Shown: piece by piece, positions 37,912 to 47,810 of the stretch
Layout: each line of letters begins with the position of its first letter
Numbering within the stretch: the stretch's first letter is position 1
DNA from: Candidatus Tisiphia endosymbiont of Nedyus quadrimaculatus
Lineage (GTDB): Bacteria; Pseudomonadota; Alphaproteobacteria; Rickettsiales; Rickettsiaceae
Direction: 5' to 3'
NCBI RefSeq assembly: GCF_964059235.1
Contig: NZ_OZ060452.1
Location: 930,001 to 994,000 of the forward strand
DNA: 64,000 nt
Notes under the pieces: generated by a model
Database searches by the model: none
What the model was told of the DNA's origin: nothing
What the model saw: the letters and a program-made list of their open reading frames with translations, nothing else
Made by a program: the position numbers and the translations under genes

Positions 37912-38911
37912 ACATTAATGGGTTCGGTAAATTAGATAGATAGTTTCCCTTCCAAAGCTCCCGATAAAGAACAGGATCAATGTTTCCACCTGATATAAGT
38001 ACTAAAACTCTCTTAGGTTTTGATTGTCTCTTTAACCAATCAACTACTCCAACCATATTTAAAGCACATGATGGTTCACAAGCAATTTTTAGCAAATGCG
38101 TTAACCAAGCGGTCCAGTAATATATAGAATATTCATCAGCAAGAAAGAAATCATCAAGTTTATTTAGATAATTAAATGTACGTGTTGAAACTGCTAAAGT
38201 ACGCAAGCCATCTGCTATAGTATGTGGTGAATCAGTAAATCTATATATTGAACCTTGCTTAATAGATAAAAAAGCATCATTCGCATTAACCGGCTCTGAA
38301 CCTATAAGCAAGCTGGATGGAGACAGTAATTTTTTTGCTAAATATGATCCAGAAAGTAATCCACCTCCTCCACAAGAAGCAAAAATAGCATCTGGGCTAA
38401 ACCCTAGCTGTTGCAAGGCTTCATAACACATAGTACCAGCCCCAGCTATACTCGAATCGCTATCAGAAGGATGCAAATAGTAGAAATCATTTTCTATGTC
38501 ACCTTTTGCCCTATCTTCCGCCACTTGCCTAGTATCGGTCAGTATAATTTCTGCTCCGTAATATCTTGCTGCTTGTTGCTTAATTGGAGAAGTATCTTTT
38601 GGCAAATAAATTCTTGCATTTAGATTAAGGATTTTTGCTACCCAAGCAAGACCAATTCCATGATTACCTGTACTATATGCAACAATTTTATCTAGTAAAC
38701 GCTCTCGTTCTTGTAACTCTAATAAATGGTTTAATACCCCTCTAACCTTAAATGCTCCAGTTTTTTGCAACGATTCTATTTTAAAGAAAATTTTATGCCC
38801 CAGCATTTCATTTAAAGTTTCAGACTGGACTATTGGAGTCAAATGAAGATATTGTTTTACCCTATTACTTGCTATTGATATTATATTTGAAGGTTGAGGT
38901 GATAAATGCAT
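37910..38911 (-). CDS. Threonine/serine dehydratase-like PLP enzyme
   Basis: About 333 residues of the fold-type II PLP family. The Schiff-base Lys is in TGAFKVRGVLNHL, the substrate loop in STGNHGIGLAW, the phosphate-binding glycine loop in ASCGGGGLLSGS, and a late LVLISGGNID. This fits serine/threonine dehydratase or serine racemase; the exact substrate cannot be told. The frame is open to 38992, but I prefer ATG 38911 (MHLSPQPSNIISIA) because family similarity starts there and it leaves ~90 bp for promoters against the divergent lon. The stop codon overlaps a palindromic repeat end, so the last residues (NPLM) may be altered. Confidence 0.85.
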   Translation of the reverse strand: MHLSPQPSNIISIASNRVKQYLHLTPIVQSETLNEMLGHKIFFKIESLQKTGAFKVRGVLNHLLELQERERLLDKIVAYSTGNHGIGLAWVAKILNLNARIYLPKDTSPIKQQAARYYGAEIILTDTRQVAEDRAKGDIENDFYYLHPSDSDSSIAGAGTMCYEALQQLGFSPDAIFASCGGGGLLSGSYLAKKLLSPSSLLIGSEPVNANDAFLSIKQGSIYRFTDSPHTIADGLRTLAVSTRTFNYLNKLDDFFLADEYSIYYWTAWLTHLLKIACEPSCALNMVGVVDWLKRQSKPKRVLVLISGGNIDPVLYRELWKGNYLSNLPNPLM

Positions 38912-39001
38912 ATATAAAACTAAATGTAGCTTGAAATCCCAGCACGGCAACATTATATAGTTAACAATCCCTTTAGTATATAAATTTTTCAAGGTTTTAG
39001 T

Positions 39002-41341
39002 ATGACAAATAAAGAAAAATTACCCCTACTCGTATTAAAAGATATGGTGATATTTCCCGGCATGGTTGCTCCCATATTTGTCGGTAGGACAAAGTCTCTA
39101 AAAGCCTTACTTAATACTAAATCTACAGATACTAATAGATATATATTATTGGTGTTACAAAAACAACAAGATCAAGACACTCCAGATATTCAAGATCTCC
39201 ATTCTACAGGAGTAATTGCTAAAATTATACAAACAGTAAGATTACAAAATAATGCAAAAATTCTTGTTGAAGCAATGCAGAAGGTTAAACTTCATAACAT
39301 AACTAATAAAGAAACATTTGAAGCTGAATATAGCATACTACAAGATGAAGAGGTAATTGATGTGGAAGCTTTAAAAGTTTCTACATCAATTGTCATTGAG
39401 TTATTTATGAAATATACCAAGAATCATAAAAAAATTAATCCAGAAATAATAGAAACAATAGCTGATGAAATAACCAAAGATCCGACAAATTTTAGTTATA
39501 TTACTAATGTGCTAGCCTCTTATCTGACTGCACCATTACTAATAAAACAAACTTTATTAGAAGAAACAAAACCTCAAACACGAATTAAAACTATAATAGA
39601 TACATTAACATCTAGTATGGCTCAAATGGAAGCAGAACAAGCTTTACAACTACGAGTAAAAAAACAAATTGAAAAAACTCAGCGTGATTATTACTTGCAC
39701 GAACAAATGAAAGCTATACAAAAAGAACTTGAGCAGGATAAATCTGACTTTTCTGATATAGAAAAAAAGATTAAGACCTTAAAACTTTCAAAAGAAGCAA
39801 AAGAAAAAGCCGAATCAGAACTGAAAAAGCTAAAGCTTATGAATCAAATGTCAGGTGAATCCTCAGTTGTTCGTAACTATCTTGATACAATATTAGCTAT
39901 GCCATGGGGAAAATTTGATAATAGTAAAACTGATATAAATAAAACTAGAGAAATTTTGGATCGGGATCATTTTGGTCTTGAGAAAGTCAAGGATCGCATC
40001 ATTGAATATTTAGCAGTATTACAACGCTCTAAAAAAATTAAAGGACCTATACTATGTTTAATTGGTCCTCCAGGAGTGGGAAAAACATCACTGGTCAAGT
40101 CAATTGCTGAAGCAATGGGTAGGAAATATACTAAATTTGCTCTTGGCGGCATTAGAGATGAATCGGAAATTAGAGGTCATAGAAAAACATATCTTGGTTC
40201 TATGCCAGGAAAAATCATAAACTTAATTAAAAAAGTTAAAACTAATAACCCTGTTATGTTATTAGATGAAATTGATAAAATGGGTTCTGATTTCCGAGGC
40301 GATCCAGCATCTGCTTTACTTGAAGTTTTGGATCCTGAACAAAACAGCCATTTCGTTGATCATTATTTAGAAGTAGAATATGATTTATCAGAAGTAATGT
40401 TTATTGCAACAGCCAATTCTTATAATTTGCCAAGAGCTTTACTAGATCGTATGGAGATCATTAATGTTTCTGGTTATGTTGAAGAAGAAAAATCACAAAT
40501 TGCTAAAAACTATTTAATACCAAAGCAATTGAAACTACATCAAATGAAGAAAAATGAACTAACTATTGATGATGGAGCAATTTTAGAGTTAATCAGATAT
40601 TATACCAAAGAATCAGGGGTAAGATCGCTTGAAAGAGAAATTAGCTCTGTTACAAGAAAAGTATTGCAAAGGATTCTGAGTAACAAAGAAGTAAAAAGCA
40701 TATCAATATTATCTGAAAATCTTGAAGAATATTTAGGTGCTAGAAAACATAATTTTGGTTTAGCTGAGAAAGAAGACCAAATAGGTAGTACCACGGGGCT
40801 TGCTTATACAGAAGTTGGCGGAGAACTATTAACCATTGAAGCATTGTCATTCCCTGGAAAGGGAGATATTAAAACTACAGGCAAGCTTGGGGATGTAATG
40901 AAAGAATCCGCTCAAGCAGCTTATAGTTGTTTCCGCTCTAGAGCTAATAATTTTGGACTGAAGTATGAAGATTACAAAGACCTTGATATCCATTTACATG
41001 TACCAGCTGGTGCAATTCCAAAAGATGGACCATCTGCTGGATGTGCAATATTTACCACTATTGTTTCACTTATGACCAAAATACCAGTCAAAAGAACTGT
41101 GGCAATGACTGGAGAAATCACCCTAAGGGGTACAGTGTTACCAATTGGAGGACTAAAAGAAAAATTATTGGCTGCTAGCCGAGGGGGTATACAAACAGTA
41201 CTAATACCTGAAGAGAACATCAAGGATTTAAAAGATATTCCACCGAATATAAAGAATAGCTTGGAAATTTTATCAGTGTCAAATATAGATGAAGTACTAA
41301 AATTAGCTTTAGTGAATAATAATTTTACGGTTGCTAACTAA
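39002..41341 (+). CDS. lon: ATP-dependent protease Lon
   Basis: A 779-residue LonA. It has the N-terminal substrate domain (LPLLVLKDMVIFPGMVAPIF), AAA+ Walker A IGPPGVGKTSLVKS, Walker B NPVMLLDEIDKMG, and the C-terminal Ser-Lys protease with the catalytic Ser in PKDGPSAGCAIFT and Lys in GGLKEKLLAASRGG. It degrades misfolded and regulatory proteins, including antitoxins such as those encoded at 19322. It is divergent from the PLP-enzyme gene and convergent with the DUF1543 gene. Confidence 0.98.
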   Translation: MTNKEKLPLLVLKDMVIFPGMVAPIFVGRTKSLKALLNTKSTDTNRYILLVLQKQQDQDTPDIQDLHSTGVIAKIIQTVRLQNNAKILVEAMQKVKLHNITNKETFEAEYSILQDEEVIDVEALKVSTSIVIELFMKYTKNHKKINPEIIETIADEITKDPTNFSYITNVLASYLTAPLLIKQTLLEETKPQTRIKTIIDTLTSSMAQMEAEQALQLRVKKQIEKTQRDYYLHEQMKAIQKELEQDKSDFSDIEKKIKTLKLSKEAKEKAESELKKLKLMNQMSGESSVVRNYLDTILAMPWGKFDNSKTDINKTREILDRDHFGLEKVKDRIIEYLAVLQRSKKIKGPILCLIGPPGVGKTSLVKSIAEAMGRKYTKFALGGIRDESEIRGHRKTYLGSMPGKIINLIKKVKTNNPVMLLDEIDKMGSDFRGDPASALLEVLDPEQNSHFVDHYLEVEYDLSEVMFIATANSYNLPRALLDRMEIINVSGYVEEEKSQIAKNYLIPKQLKLHQMKKNELTIDDGAILELIRYYTKESGVRSLEREISSVTRKVLQRILSNKEVKSISILSENLEEYLGARKHNFGLAEKEDQIGSTTGLAYTEVGGELLTIEALSFPGKGDIKTTGKLGDVMKESAQAAYSCFRSRANNFGLKYEDYKDLDIHLHVPAGAIPKDGPSAGCAIFTTIVSLMTKIPVKRTVAMTGEITLRGTVLPIGGLKEKLLAASRGGIQTVLIPEENIKDLKDIPPNIKNSLEILSVSNIDEVLKLALVNNNFTVAN

Positions 41342-41391
41342 AAAAACATTAAGATAGAAACTTGAATAGACTTAAAACCTACATATTCAAG

Positions 41392-41433
41392 CCAATTTGG
41401 GATAAGAATTAACTAATTCTTATCCCGAATTGG
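41392..41433. terminator. Palindrome between convergent lon and DUF1543 genes
   Basis: ccaatttgggataagaatt and its near-exact inverse meet at 41411-41414, with outer arms tgaatagactta / taagtctattca. It lies between two convergent genes and could stop transcription from both sides. Its sequence plan (gataagaatt-N-aattcttatc) recalls the aacctcag family but differs at the ends. Confidence 0.5.
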
Positions 41434-41449
41434 GGTGCTATAAGTCTAT

Positions 41450-41998
41450 TCAGTTCGCAACACTGCCATTCAGCTTTTGATAACCATTGATTACAGTATT
41501 TTCTTGTTCAATACCAGTGTAATCAAGAACAATATAATAATTATCAATTTTATCAATTCTGATACATTCATCAATATCATAGATGTTATCACAATGCTGC
41601 ATTTCTTCATTTTTGGGTGCATTTATTTTTGCTTTTTCAATGGCGGCATGCATTGACTCTGCAACAATAAGGGACATAAAATGAAATTCTCCAAAAAAGT
41701 TCTTTTTATAAGAACCAAGGTTGACAAAAAATAAACGATTTTTTCTAGTTTGTGGAGTTGTTTCAGAAATACGAATATTAAAACCATCTACAGTTTCAGC
41801 TATAAACCAAGAATCAATATGCAAAGAATTAGGCGACCCAATCCATTTTTTTCTAATTTGCTCCGACATATCTATATTTGATTTCCCAACAACGAAAACT
41901 ACATCATGTATTTCTATACTACATCCTTCAATCTTACCACCAAGATAAAAAATACCTAATTTAGGAGTATTAAATATAAAATTTTGGAATTGCTGCAT
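41450..41998 (-). CDS. DUF1543 domain protein
   Basis: 182 residues. The N-terminal part KLGIFYLGGKIEGCSIEIHD, then VVFVVGKSNIDMSEQIRKKW and LHIDSWFIAETVDGFNIRI, fits the DUF1543 family (FYLGGxxxGxxIExHDVxFVxG), which is soluble and of unknown function. The second half (FFVNLGSYKKNFFGEFHFM) may be a repeat of the same fold, since it also begins with a yLGgY-like turn. Isolated gene, convergent with lon. Confidence 0.78.
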   Translation of the reverse strand: MQQFQNFIFNTPKLGIFYLGGKIEGCSIEIHDVVFVVGKSNIDMSEQIRKKWIGSPNSLHIDSWFIAETVDGFNIRISETTPQTRKNRLFFVNLGSYKKNFFGEFHFMSLIVAESMHAAIEKAKINAPKNEEMQHCDNIYDIDECIRIDKIDNYYIVLDYTGIEQENTVINGYQKLNGSVAN

Positions 41999-42265
41999 AT
42001 AACTATGTATAGTCCTCTATAATATAAAAACATTGTGGATAAGTTTGTGAATAAAAAATGAATAATCATTTTGTAAAATCCATGTTCAAGTTAATTTTAT
42101 GTCTTATTAACAAACAAATATATTACCATAATTGCTTAAAGTATTGATTAAATCTTATTAACATCTTAATTATAAATAGAAAAAATATTGATGCCATTGA
42201 CTAATTTTTACTTAGTGGATAACTTTTATCGTGTATAATCAAATTAATTAATCAATAATAAAATA
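41999..42265. promoter_or_regulatory. AT-rich intergenic region with two DnaA-box-like sites
   Basis: tgtggataa (42034-42042, a perfect TTATCCACA on the other strand) and agtggataa (42214-42222, one mismatch) lie in the divergent spacer between the DUF1543 gene and rlmH, with many ttaa and attaa motifs between. It is not the origin flanked by known rickettsial origin genes, and may only be a chance pair. Confidence 0.3.
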
Positions 42266-42718
42266 ATGAGACAAATACAAATAATTTCTGTTGGCAAACT
42301 TAATAATTATTATCAGCCAATTGCTAGAGATTATCAGAAACTGATAAAATATAATATAAAATCTACAGAAATTTCTTATTCAAAAAAATTACCACCTGAA
42401 CAAATTAAACAATTTGAAGGCAAATTAATTAAAGAATTTTTAGAAGAAAAATCCTATAAAATAGTATTAAATATTATTGGACAAAGTTATACTAGCCATG
42501 AATTTACAAAATTAATAGAAAATAATTTGCAATCCGGTAAAAATATACAATTTATTATTGGTGGTGCGTTTGGTTTAGATAAGACTATTCTTGAACAAGC
42601 AAACATTAATCTTAGCCTTTCAAAAATGACTATGCCCCATCAGATGGCAAAAATAATATTATTAGAACAAATATATCGGACTCAGACTATAATAGAAAAC
42701 CATCCATATCATAAATAG
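42266..42718 (+). CDS. rlmH: 23S rRNA pseudouridine-1915 N3-methyltransferase
   Basis: A 150-residue SPOUT methyltransferase acting on helix 69 of 23S rRNA. The AdoMet-binding knot has IQFIIGGAFGLDKTIL, and the C-terminus TMPHQMAKIILLEQIYRTQT with IIENHPYHK is the strict RlmH signature. The length is normal. ldcA follows after 10 bp on the same strand, so the two are probably co-transcribed. Confidence 0.96.
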   Translation: MRQIQIISVGKLNNYYQPIARDYQKLIKYNIKSTEISYSKKLPPEQIKQFEGKLIKEFLEEKSYKIVLNIIGQSYTSHEFTKLIENNLQSGKNIQFIIGGAFGLDKTILEQANINLSLSKMTMPHQMAKIILLEQIYRTQTIIENHPYHK

Positions 42719-42728
42719 GCTATACCCG

Positions 42729-43715
42729 ATGAGAATCAATATTCGTATAATCCTCCTACCAATTGTTTTTATGTTATTATCAGCATTTTCGAATCTAGAC
42801 TTTAACAAAAATAACAAGGAATTTATTAGCTTATTGAAAGATACAAAAATTACTGTTGTCGCTCCTGCTTCAGGGGTAAGCAGTGAATTATTATCTAATT
42901 TAAAAAATATTATTTCATTAAAACTAGATATTCCAAATAGTTGCTTTGGAGGAAAAAGCTTATTCCATTCTACCGATGATAAAACAAGGTTATCGTGTTT
43001 GGAAAACGCATTACTGGATCAATCAAATGACGTAGTATGGACACTTCGTGGGGGATATGGTTCAGCAAAATTGATTCCTGACTTACAACGCATGACAAAA
43101 CCTATAAAGGAAAAGTTTTTTATAGGGTTTAGTGATATGACTGCTTTACATATTTTCTTTTCTCAAGAATGGGGATGGAAGACAATTCATGGTAATGGAA
43201 TCATTGAAATATTTAATCCAACAAGAGATCATCAGAATTTTATAAAAATAGCAAAAATAATTTCTGGTAAAGAAACTCTAGCTAAAATTAAAGGGTTATC
43301 AGCAATCAACCCTGCCGCAAAATCTAGCAAAATTGTTACAGGTAATCTTACTGGTGGTAATCTAACTATTGTACAAACATCTATAGGTACATCATGGCAA
43401 ATAAAAACAGCAGATAAGATCCTTTTTTTGGAAGATGTTGACATAAAACCATATCAGCTAGATCGTACTTTATATCATTTAAAACAAGCAGGGCTGTTAG
43501 ATCATGTAAACGCTATAATATTTGGGACTTGTGGAAGTGATGGTAAGAGTATCATTACTGTTCTTACTGATTTTGCAGCAACCTTAAAAATTCCAGTATT
43601 TAAGACTAATAGGTTTGGTCATGAGCAAATTAATGATCCAATTATTTACAATACTAGTACGAAAATTATTCCTTCTAATGATAACCAGTTCGAATTAATA
43701 ATGAAATGCTATTAA
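42729..43715 (+). CDS. ldcA: LD-carboxypeptidase (peptidase S66)
   Basis: 328 residues. The enzyme removes the terminal D-Ala from tetrapeptides in peptidoglycan recycling. The catalytic Ser is in FIGFSDMTALHIF, the Glu in ILFLEDVDIKPYQLDR and the His in NRFGHEQINDP. An N-terminal hydrophobic stretch (IILLPIVFMLLSAF, residues 7-20) looks like a signal peptide or anchor, whereas classical LdcA is cytoplasmic, so this form may act in the periplasm. It supports a peptidoglycan cycle in the organism. Confidence 0.92.
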   Translation: MRINIRIILLPIVFMLLSAFSNLDFNKNNKEFISLLKDTKITVVAPASGVSSELLSNLKNIISLKLDIPNSCFGGKSLFHSTDDKTRLSCLENALLDQSNDVVWTLRGGYGSAKLIPDLQRMTKPIKEKFFIGFSDMTALHIFFSQEWGWKTIHGNGIIEIFNPTRDHQNFIKIAKIISGKETLAKIKGLSAINPAAKSSKIVTGNLTGGNLTIVQTSIGTSWQIKTADKILFLEDVDIKPYQLDRTLYHLKQAGLLDHVNAIIFGTCGSDGKSIITVLTDFAATLKIPVFKTNRFGHEQINDPIIYNTSTKIIPSNDNQFELIMKCY

Positions 43716-43744
43716 GAATAATTCTAAATTAACCCAAGAAAGTT

Positions 43745-44650
43745 TTAGCTATAGTCAATATCTAACATCAAAGCTTTTGCAGCCTGTATGCCAGAATTTC
43801 TACAATCTTTTGGATTAGAAATATCACTATGAAAAACTATTTTACTACCGTCAAAATCAGACAGCATAAACTCTGTATGAATATCATTACCTATATACGT
43901 TGAATAAGCAGCTATAGGAGTTTTACAATCTGCATCTAAATATTCCAAAAATGCCCTTCCAGCTTGCATTAGCTCCCATGTTTCAAAATGGTTAATTTTA
44001 TTACATATTTCTTGCATTTTATTATCATTTTTTCTTATCTCTATCGCTATAACACCCTGTCCTACAGATGGCAACATTTCCTTTGTCTCTATTAAGTGGC
44101 AATATTGTGTATCAAATAGCCCTAATCTTTTTAAACCACTATAAGCTAAAATGGTTGCATCAACATCCCCTTGCATTAATTTTTTTATTCTTGAATCAAC
44201 ATTTCCTCTAAAAGTAACAATTTTTAAATCAGGTCTTTTTCTTTGTATTAGGACTTTTCTACGCACTGAAGATGTACCTACCTTACTAGCAAAAGGCAGT
44301 TCTTCTATTGATTTATAATCTAAGCAGACAAATACATCCCGTGCATCTTCGCTCTCAAGTACAGCACATATCATCAATTCTGACGGTAGTTTGCAAGGTA
44401 CGTCTTTTAAGGAATGTACAGCTAAGTCAATTTCGCCATTTATAAGAGCATTTTCTATTTCTTTTAAAAATAAAGCTTTGCCACCTATATCATACAGATT
44501 TTTATCCTTAATCAAATCACCAGAGGTAATTATTGGAACTATTTCACAATTTATGTTTGGGTAATGAATTTTAATTTGGTCGACTACTAAATTTGTCTGT
44601 ACTAAAGCCAAAGGACTTCTTCTTGTACCTATTTTTATTACTTTCTTCAT
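43745..44650 (-). CDS. hemC: Porphobilinogen deaminase (hydroxymethylbilane synthase)
   Basis: A 301-residue enzyme that joins four porphobilinogens to hydroxymethylbilane in haem synthesis. It begins [16 protein letters not shown], has the active-site HSLKDVP loop, [13 protein letters not shown] and [11 protein letters not shown], and the dipyrromethane cofactor Cys at about residue 242 ([11 protein letters not shown]). Convergent with ldcA, 29 bp apart. Its product feeds the haem that ccmA and ccmF handle. Confidence 0.97.
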   Translation of the reverse strand: MKKVIKIGTRRSPLALVQTNLVVDQIKIHYPNINCEIVPIITSGDLIKDKNLYDIGGKALFLKEIENALINGEIDLAVHSLKDVPCKLPSELMICAVLESEDARDVFVCLDYKSIEELPFASKVGTSSVRRKVLIQRKRPDLKIVTFRGNVDSRIKKLMQGDVDATILAYSGLKRLGLFDTQYCHLIETKEMLPSVGQGVIAIEIRKNDNKMQEICNKINHFETWELMQAGRAFLEYLDADCKTPIAAYSTYIGNDIHTEFMLSDFDGSKIVFHSDISNPKDCRNSGIQAAKALMLDIDYS

Positions 44651-44712
44651 AGCAATTATCTTTTAAAAAAAATTAAATATTTTTTATCTGTATTTTATAT
44701 AAATAAAAAATA

Positions 44713-45222
44713 TTATTGATTAACAACAAATACACGTTTTTGTTGAATAAGCTTATGGCAAACTTCTAGTAATCTACGCATACAAGCTACTATCGCAACT
44801 TTTTTAGGTTTAAAATTATTAATAAGTCTGTCATATAAAGCTTTTAAATATTGAAAGCCATTTTTACCTGTTAGTACTGCCATATATAGTGCATCTCGTG
44901 GTATTTTTCTGCCGCCTCTAATGAATCTTCGCCCTTGTTTACTACCACTATCCCGAGCATATGGAGCTATCCCAAGCATCGCTGATAATTCGTTACTACT
45001 ATAATTTTTGGCAAATTTCAGCCTCGTAGCCTCCAGTGGGTTCACACACTATTAGCTCAATTCCTTGATTTTTTGTCAGTTTTATAAATTCCTCATGACC
45101 TAAATTATCATTTGCAAAACGGTGATATATTGGTTTATTATTTGGCATATATACACATATATCAAGCCATTTTTTACTTACATCTAGACCTATTATTTTA
45201 TTGATGATATAATCTCCTTCAT
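44713..45222 (-). pseudogene. IS110-family transposase with internal deletion
   Basis: The minus strand from ~45222 reads IIGLDVSKKWLDICVYMPNN and LIVCEPTGGYEA (RuvC-like DEDD start), then joins directly, in a different frame, to LKFAKNYSSNELSAMLGIAP and DSGSKQGRRFIRGGRKIPRD (the C-terminal Transposase_20 domain). The central part is missing. IS110 relics of this kind often mark recombination points; this one ends the core block after hemC. Confidence 0.8.
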
Positions 45223-45351
45223 CTTATTGTACAATACTGCTGCTTCCAGCACCTTCTGCAATTTGTTCAAAGCAAACTTAACGATAAGAGGGTACTTATT
45301 CTGTGAACGACTATTTCAGTCTAGAACCTATCAAGTCACCCTCTTATAACT

Positions 45352-45480
45352 ACTTATAACATGTTTTTAAGATATAAGAACCTAAACAAGAAAATATATA
45401 TAAGGGAAGATGAGGTTTTAAAGCAAATAGAAGAGGTTTTTAAAAGAATAGGCATCAGAAAAGGACTCCGAAACACTAAA
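45352..45480 (+). pseudogene. Serine recombinase C-terminal fragment
   Basis: YNMFLRYKNLNKKIYIREDE followed by VLKQIEEVFKRIGI matches the late region of large serine recombinases (YIREDELxxQIExxFKxI). The first ~32 bp recur exactly at 9206-9236 beside the lepA gene. The following codons to 45645 are not recognisable. Confidence 0.55.
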
Positions 45481-45618
45481 AGAGACCCTGTCCTACGTTT
45501 CCCGTTCGATATTTTTGAAAAAACGACAACTTGTACCAAAGTGGCGGGGCGTAGTGGACAATTTCAGAACCACGATAGACATAAAATTACTGATTATTCA
45601 AACGCTTACAGTCTATTA

Positions 45619-47436
45619 CTAAAGCTCTGTAACCTGATATTGTAAATCCATATTTTTACCACAAAAAGCCATGGAAAGTTTAATGATTTTTTTGACATGA
45701 GAATGTTCTTTTATCTTAGTATCATATTGTTTATCTATAATCTGGTTCAATCCTATTTTAGCTACTAAGGCTAAATCTTTTTTATTTTTAGCTATTTTAT
45801 ACTCAATAATAATTGCCTTATCTCCTTTACTAGCTTTTGGGATCATGATAATATCAGCCCTCCCATTTCCTGACTCCTGTTCACTTGCTATTATGTAGCT
45901 AGGTGATAACATGTTAATAAGCCCTAGCATAAAGCCACTATAAAATAATTCTGCCTTTTTCTCTCCTGTTTGATGAAAACTTGTAGAATTTAGCAACAAT
46001 TCTTGTAAACGCTCTTTAAATTCCTCCACTTTACCTGTTGGCAATAAACTAATAAACGAATAATATCTAGAACTATCAATTTTTAACTGATCGGTAACCC
46101 ATTGGAGCATTCTTACTTTATATATATACCGTACTTCTCTATTCGGTGCTGACAATTCATATATATTTTCTTCTGAATTTTGAACTGTAGGGTTTAAATA
46201 ACCACTAAATAATAATAAGCTAAGTAATCCTACTGGTTCATTGATATCAGCAAAAATTATTTGTTTGGTAATAGGTGAGATAATACTTCTCCCAGCAGCT
46301 AAGTTCTGTAAATCTTCCTGCATCTCATCTGACAATAATGCCTTATCAACTAGCCCTGTTCCTCCACTATCTAGCCAATAATGATCAAGTTCCCCGCCAC
46401 TTGCTAGACATTGCATAATTGACCATGGATTATAGATTATTTCCCCACCGAATGTATAACCATTATACCAATCTTTAATCGGTTCTGTATTTATGATTGT
46501 TGGTACTTTTGTTAATAGCTCATCAACTTCTGTTTGGATAAATCCATAAAACTTAGCAAAATTTTTATCAAGTAAGGTATATTCAGTAACATTATTCAAA
46601 TCGGAAAATAAATTAGCCTTGGCAATACGCAAAATGCCGGTTATTACTCCTTTCTCTAAGTAGGGATTCGTTTTTAAACTGCTACCAAGTATTCCTCTAA
46701 ACAGCTTAAGAATTCGGTCAAACTCTTTTGTTTTATGTCCAAGTTCTAAATATGCATTATTAATTGGTGTATCATATTCATCTATTAATATATATACTTT
46801 TTGTTTAAAATGTTTATACAATATTTGACTTAAAAACTTCAGGCTATTTTTTAAATAGCTTATATTAATATCACCACTTAGATAATTTTTTAACTTTACT
46901 TTTTGCGAAATACTGAAAAATTTATTATCTTCTTGAATATATTGTTCTAAATAATTAAATCTTTCGTATAATTCTATTATTTGATCTATAATGCTACTAA
47001 CAATTTCTTTATAATTACTCCCCTTCACTTCTTTAAAATTTATATATATTACTGGAAACTGTCCTTGACGCTTTATTATATTTTTATGAATGGATATTTT
47101 TAAAGGCTGTAGCTCTTTGGTTTCATCAAAGCCCAAATCTACTATGCCTCCAGTAAAGAGTTTATGATTTACTCTCTTTTCTTGAGCTAAAGGCTTGCCT
47201 TTTTCATCTACTTCGATTTCTAAGAATCTCCTAATCATATCCATATTAAGGCTTTTACCCCAACGTCTTGGTCGAGTGATGAGGATAACCTTACCGCTAT
47301 CTTCTAATAACTCCTTGATCATTAAACTTTTATCAACGAATATATCGCTATTAATTAGCAGATCATAGAAGTCATCACTACCCACTAACATCTTTGGTTG
47401 ATAATTAATATTATTTTTACTCTTTTTTTCTGTCAT
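45619..47436 (-). CDS. AAA-ATPase-like / PD-(D/E)XK nuclease superfamily protein
   Basis: 605 residues. The N-terminal part fits the AAA-ATPase_like (PF09820) family: FYDLLINSDIFVDKSLMIKE, P-loop-like ITRPRRWGKSLNMDM (55-62 core), Walker B VYILIDEYDTPINNAY (214 on). The C-terminal part fits the linked PD-(D/E)XK family (DUF1703): NGRADIIMIPK with Asp ~528 and AIIIEYK with Glu ~545 and Lys ~547. These proteins are numerous in rickettsiae, Bacteroidetes and other symbionts, with no settled function; defence or mobile-element roles are guesses. Complete and probably functional. The 374-bp gap after its start holds nothing clear. Confidence 0.85.
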   Translation of the reverse strand: MTEKKSKNNINYQPKMLVGSDDFYDLLINSDIFVDKSLMIKELLEDSGKVILITRPRRWGKSLNMDMIRRFLEIEVDEKGKPLAQEKRVNHKLFTGGIVDLGFDETKELQPLKISIHKNIIKRQGQFPVIYINFKEVKGSNYKEIVSSIIDQIIELYERFNYLEQYIQEDNKFFSISQKVKLKNYLSGDINISYLKNSLKFLSQILYKHFKQKVYILIDEYDTPINNAYLELGHKTKEFDRILKLFRGILGSSLKTNPYLEKGVITGILRIAKANLFSDLNNVTEYTLLDKNFAKFYGFIQTEVDELLTKVPTIINTEPIKDWYNGYTFGGEIIYNPWSIMQCLASGGELDHYWLDSGGTGLVDKALLSDEMQEDLQNLAAGRSIISPITKQIIFADINEPVGLLSLLLFSGYLNPTVQNSEENIYELSAPNREVRYIYKVRMLQWVTDQLKIDSSRYYSFISLLPTGKVEEFKERLQELLLNSTSFHQTGEKKAELFYSGFMLGLINMLSPSYIIASEQESGNGRADIIMIPKASKGDKAIIIEYKIAKNKKDLALVAKIGLNQIIDKQYDTKIKEHSHVKKIIKLSMAFCGKNMDLQYQVTEL

Positions 47437-47810
47437 TGTTTTTACGAGTTTCTACTAACTATAAATACCATTATACACCTGTTTTATTATCCACTAATAG
47501 ATATTAGTAAAATTTTTACTAATCATACTATTTTTTATCAATATTGAAGTCAATCCTTCCTGATCTCCTGATACTTCTACCATCAACTTACGACTTACGA
47601 CCATCATCATCAATTACTGTCTTCTATAGCTATCATTACGACGATTATTATCTGCTTTTGGCGCTTTACTATGTTTTGTTCACTTCATCATACCTTAATT
47701 TTAGTTTGCGGACAAACTCTAAGTTCTCTAATTAAATGGTACGAATACGCATTATGCTATGCAATATTTACAATTCCCTTTTACAATCTATAAAAGGACA
47801 AAGTCAGGAT
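47437..47810. other. Non-coding gap
   Basis: Between the start of the AAA/PD-(D/E)XK gene and the end of the kinase-like gene, both on the minus strand. Short open frames have no similarity or ribosome site. It presumably holds the promoter of the AAA gene. No repeat was recognised. Confidence 0.5.

Noticed and set aside
38912-38992. Longer N-terminus of the PLP enzyme (start 38992)
   Set aside because: The extra 27 residues have no family similarity and would leave only 9 bp before the divergent lon start.
41999-42265. Chromosome replication origin
   Set aside because: Only two DnaA-box-like sites, and no neighbouring genes typical of the rickettsial origin; kept only as a weak regulatory note.
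45481-45645. Rest of the 94-aa frame after the recombinase fragment
   Set aside because: The sequence after ~45480 has no recognisable similarity and runs into the 3' end of a convergent gene.
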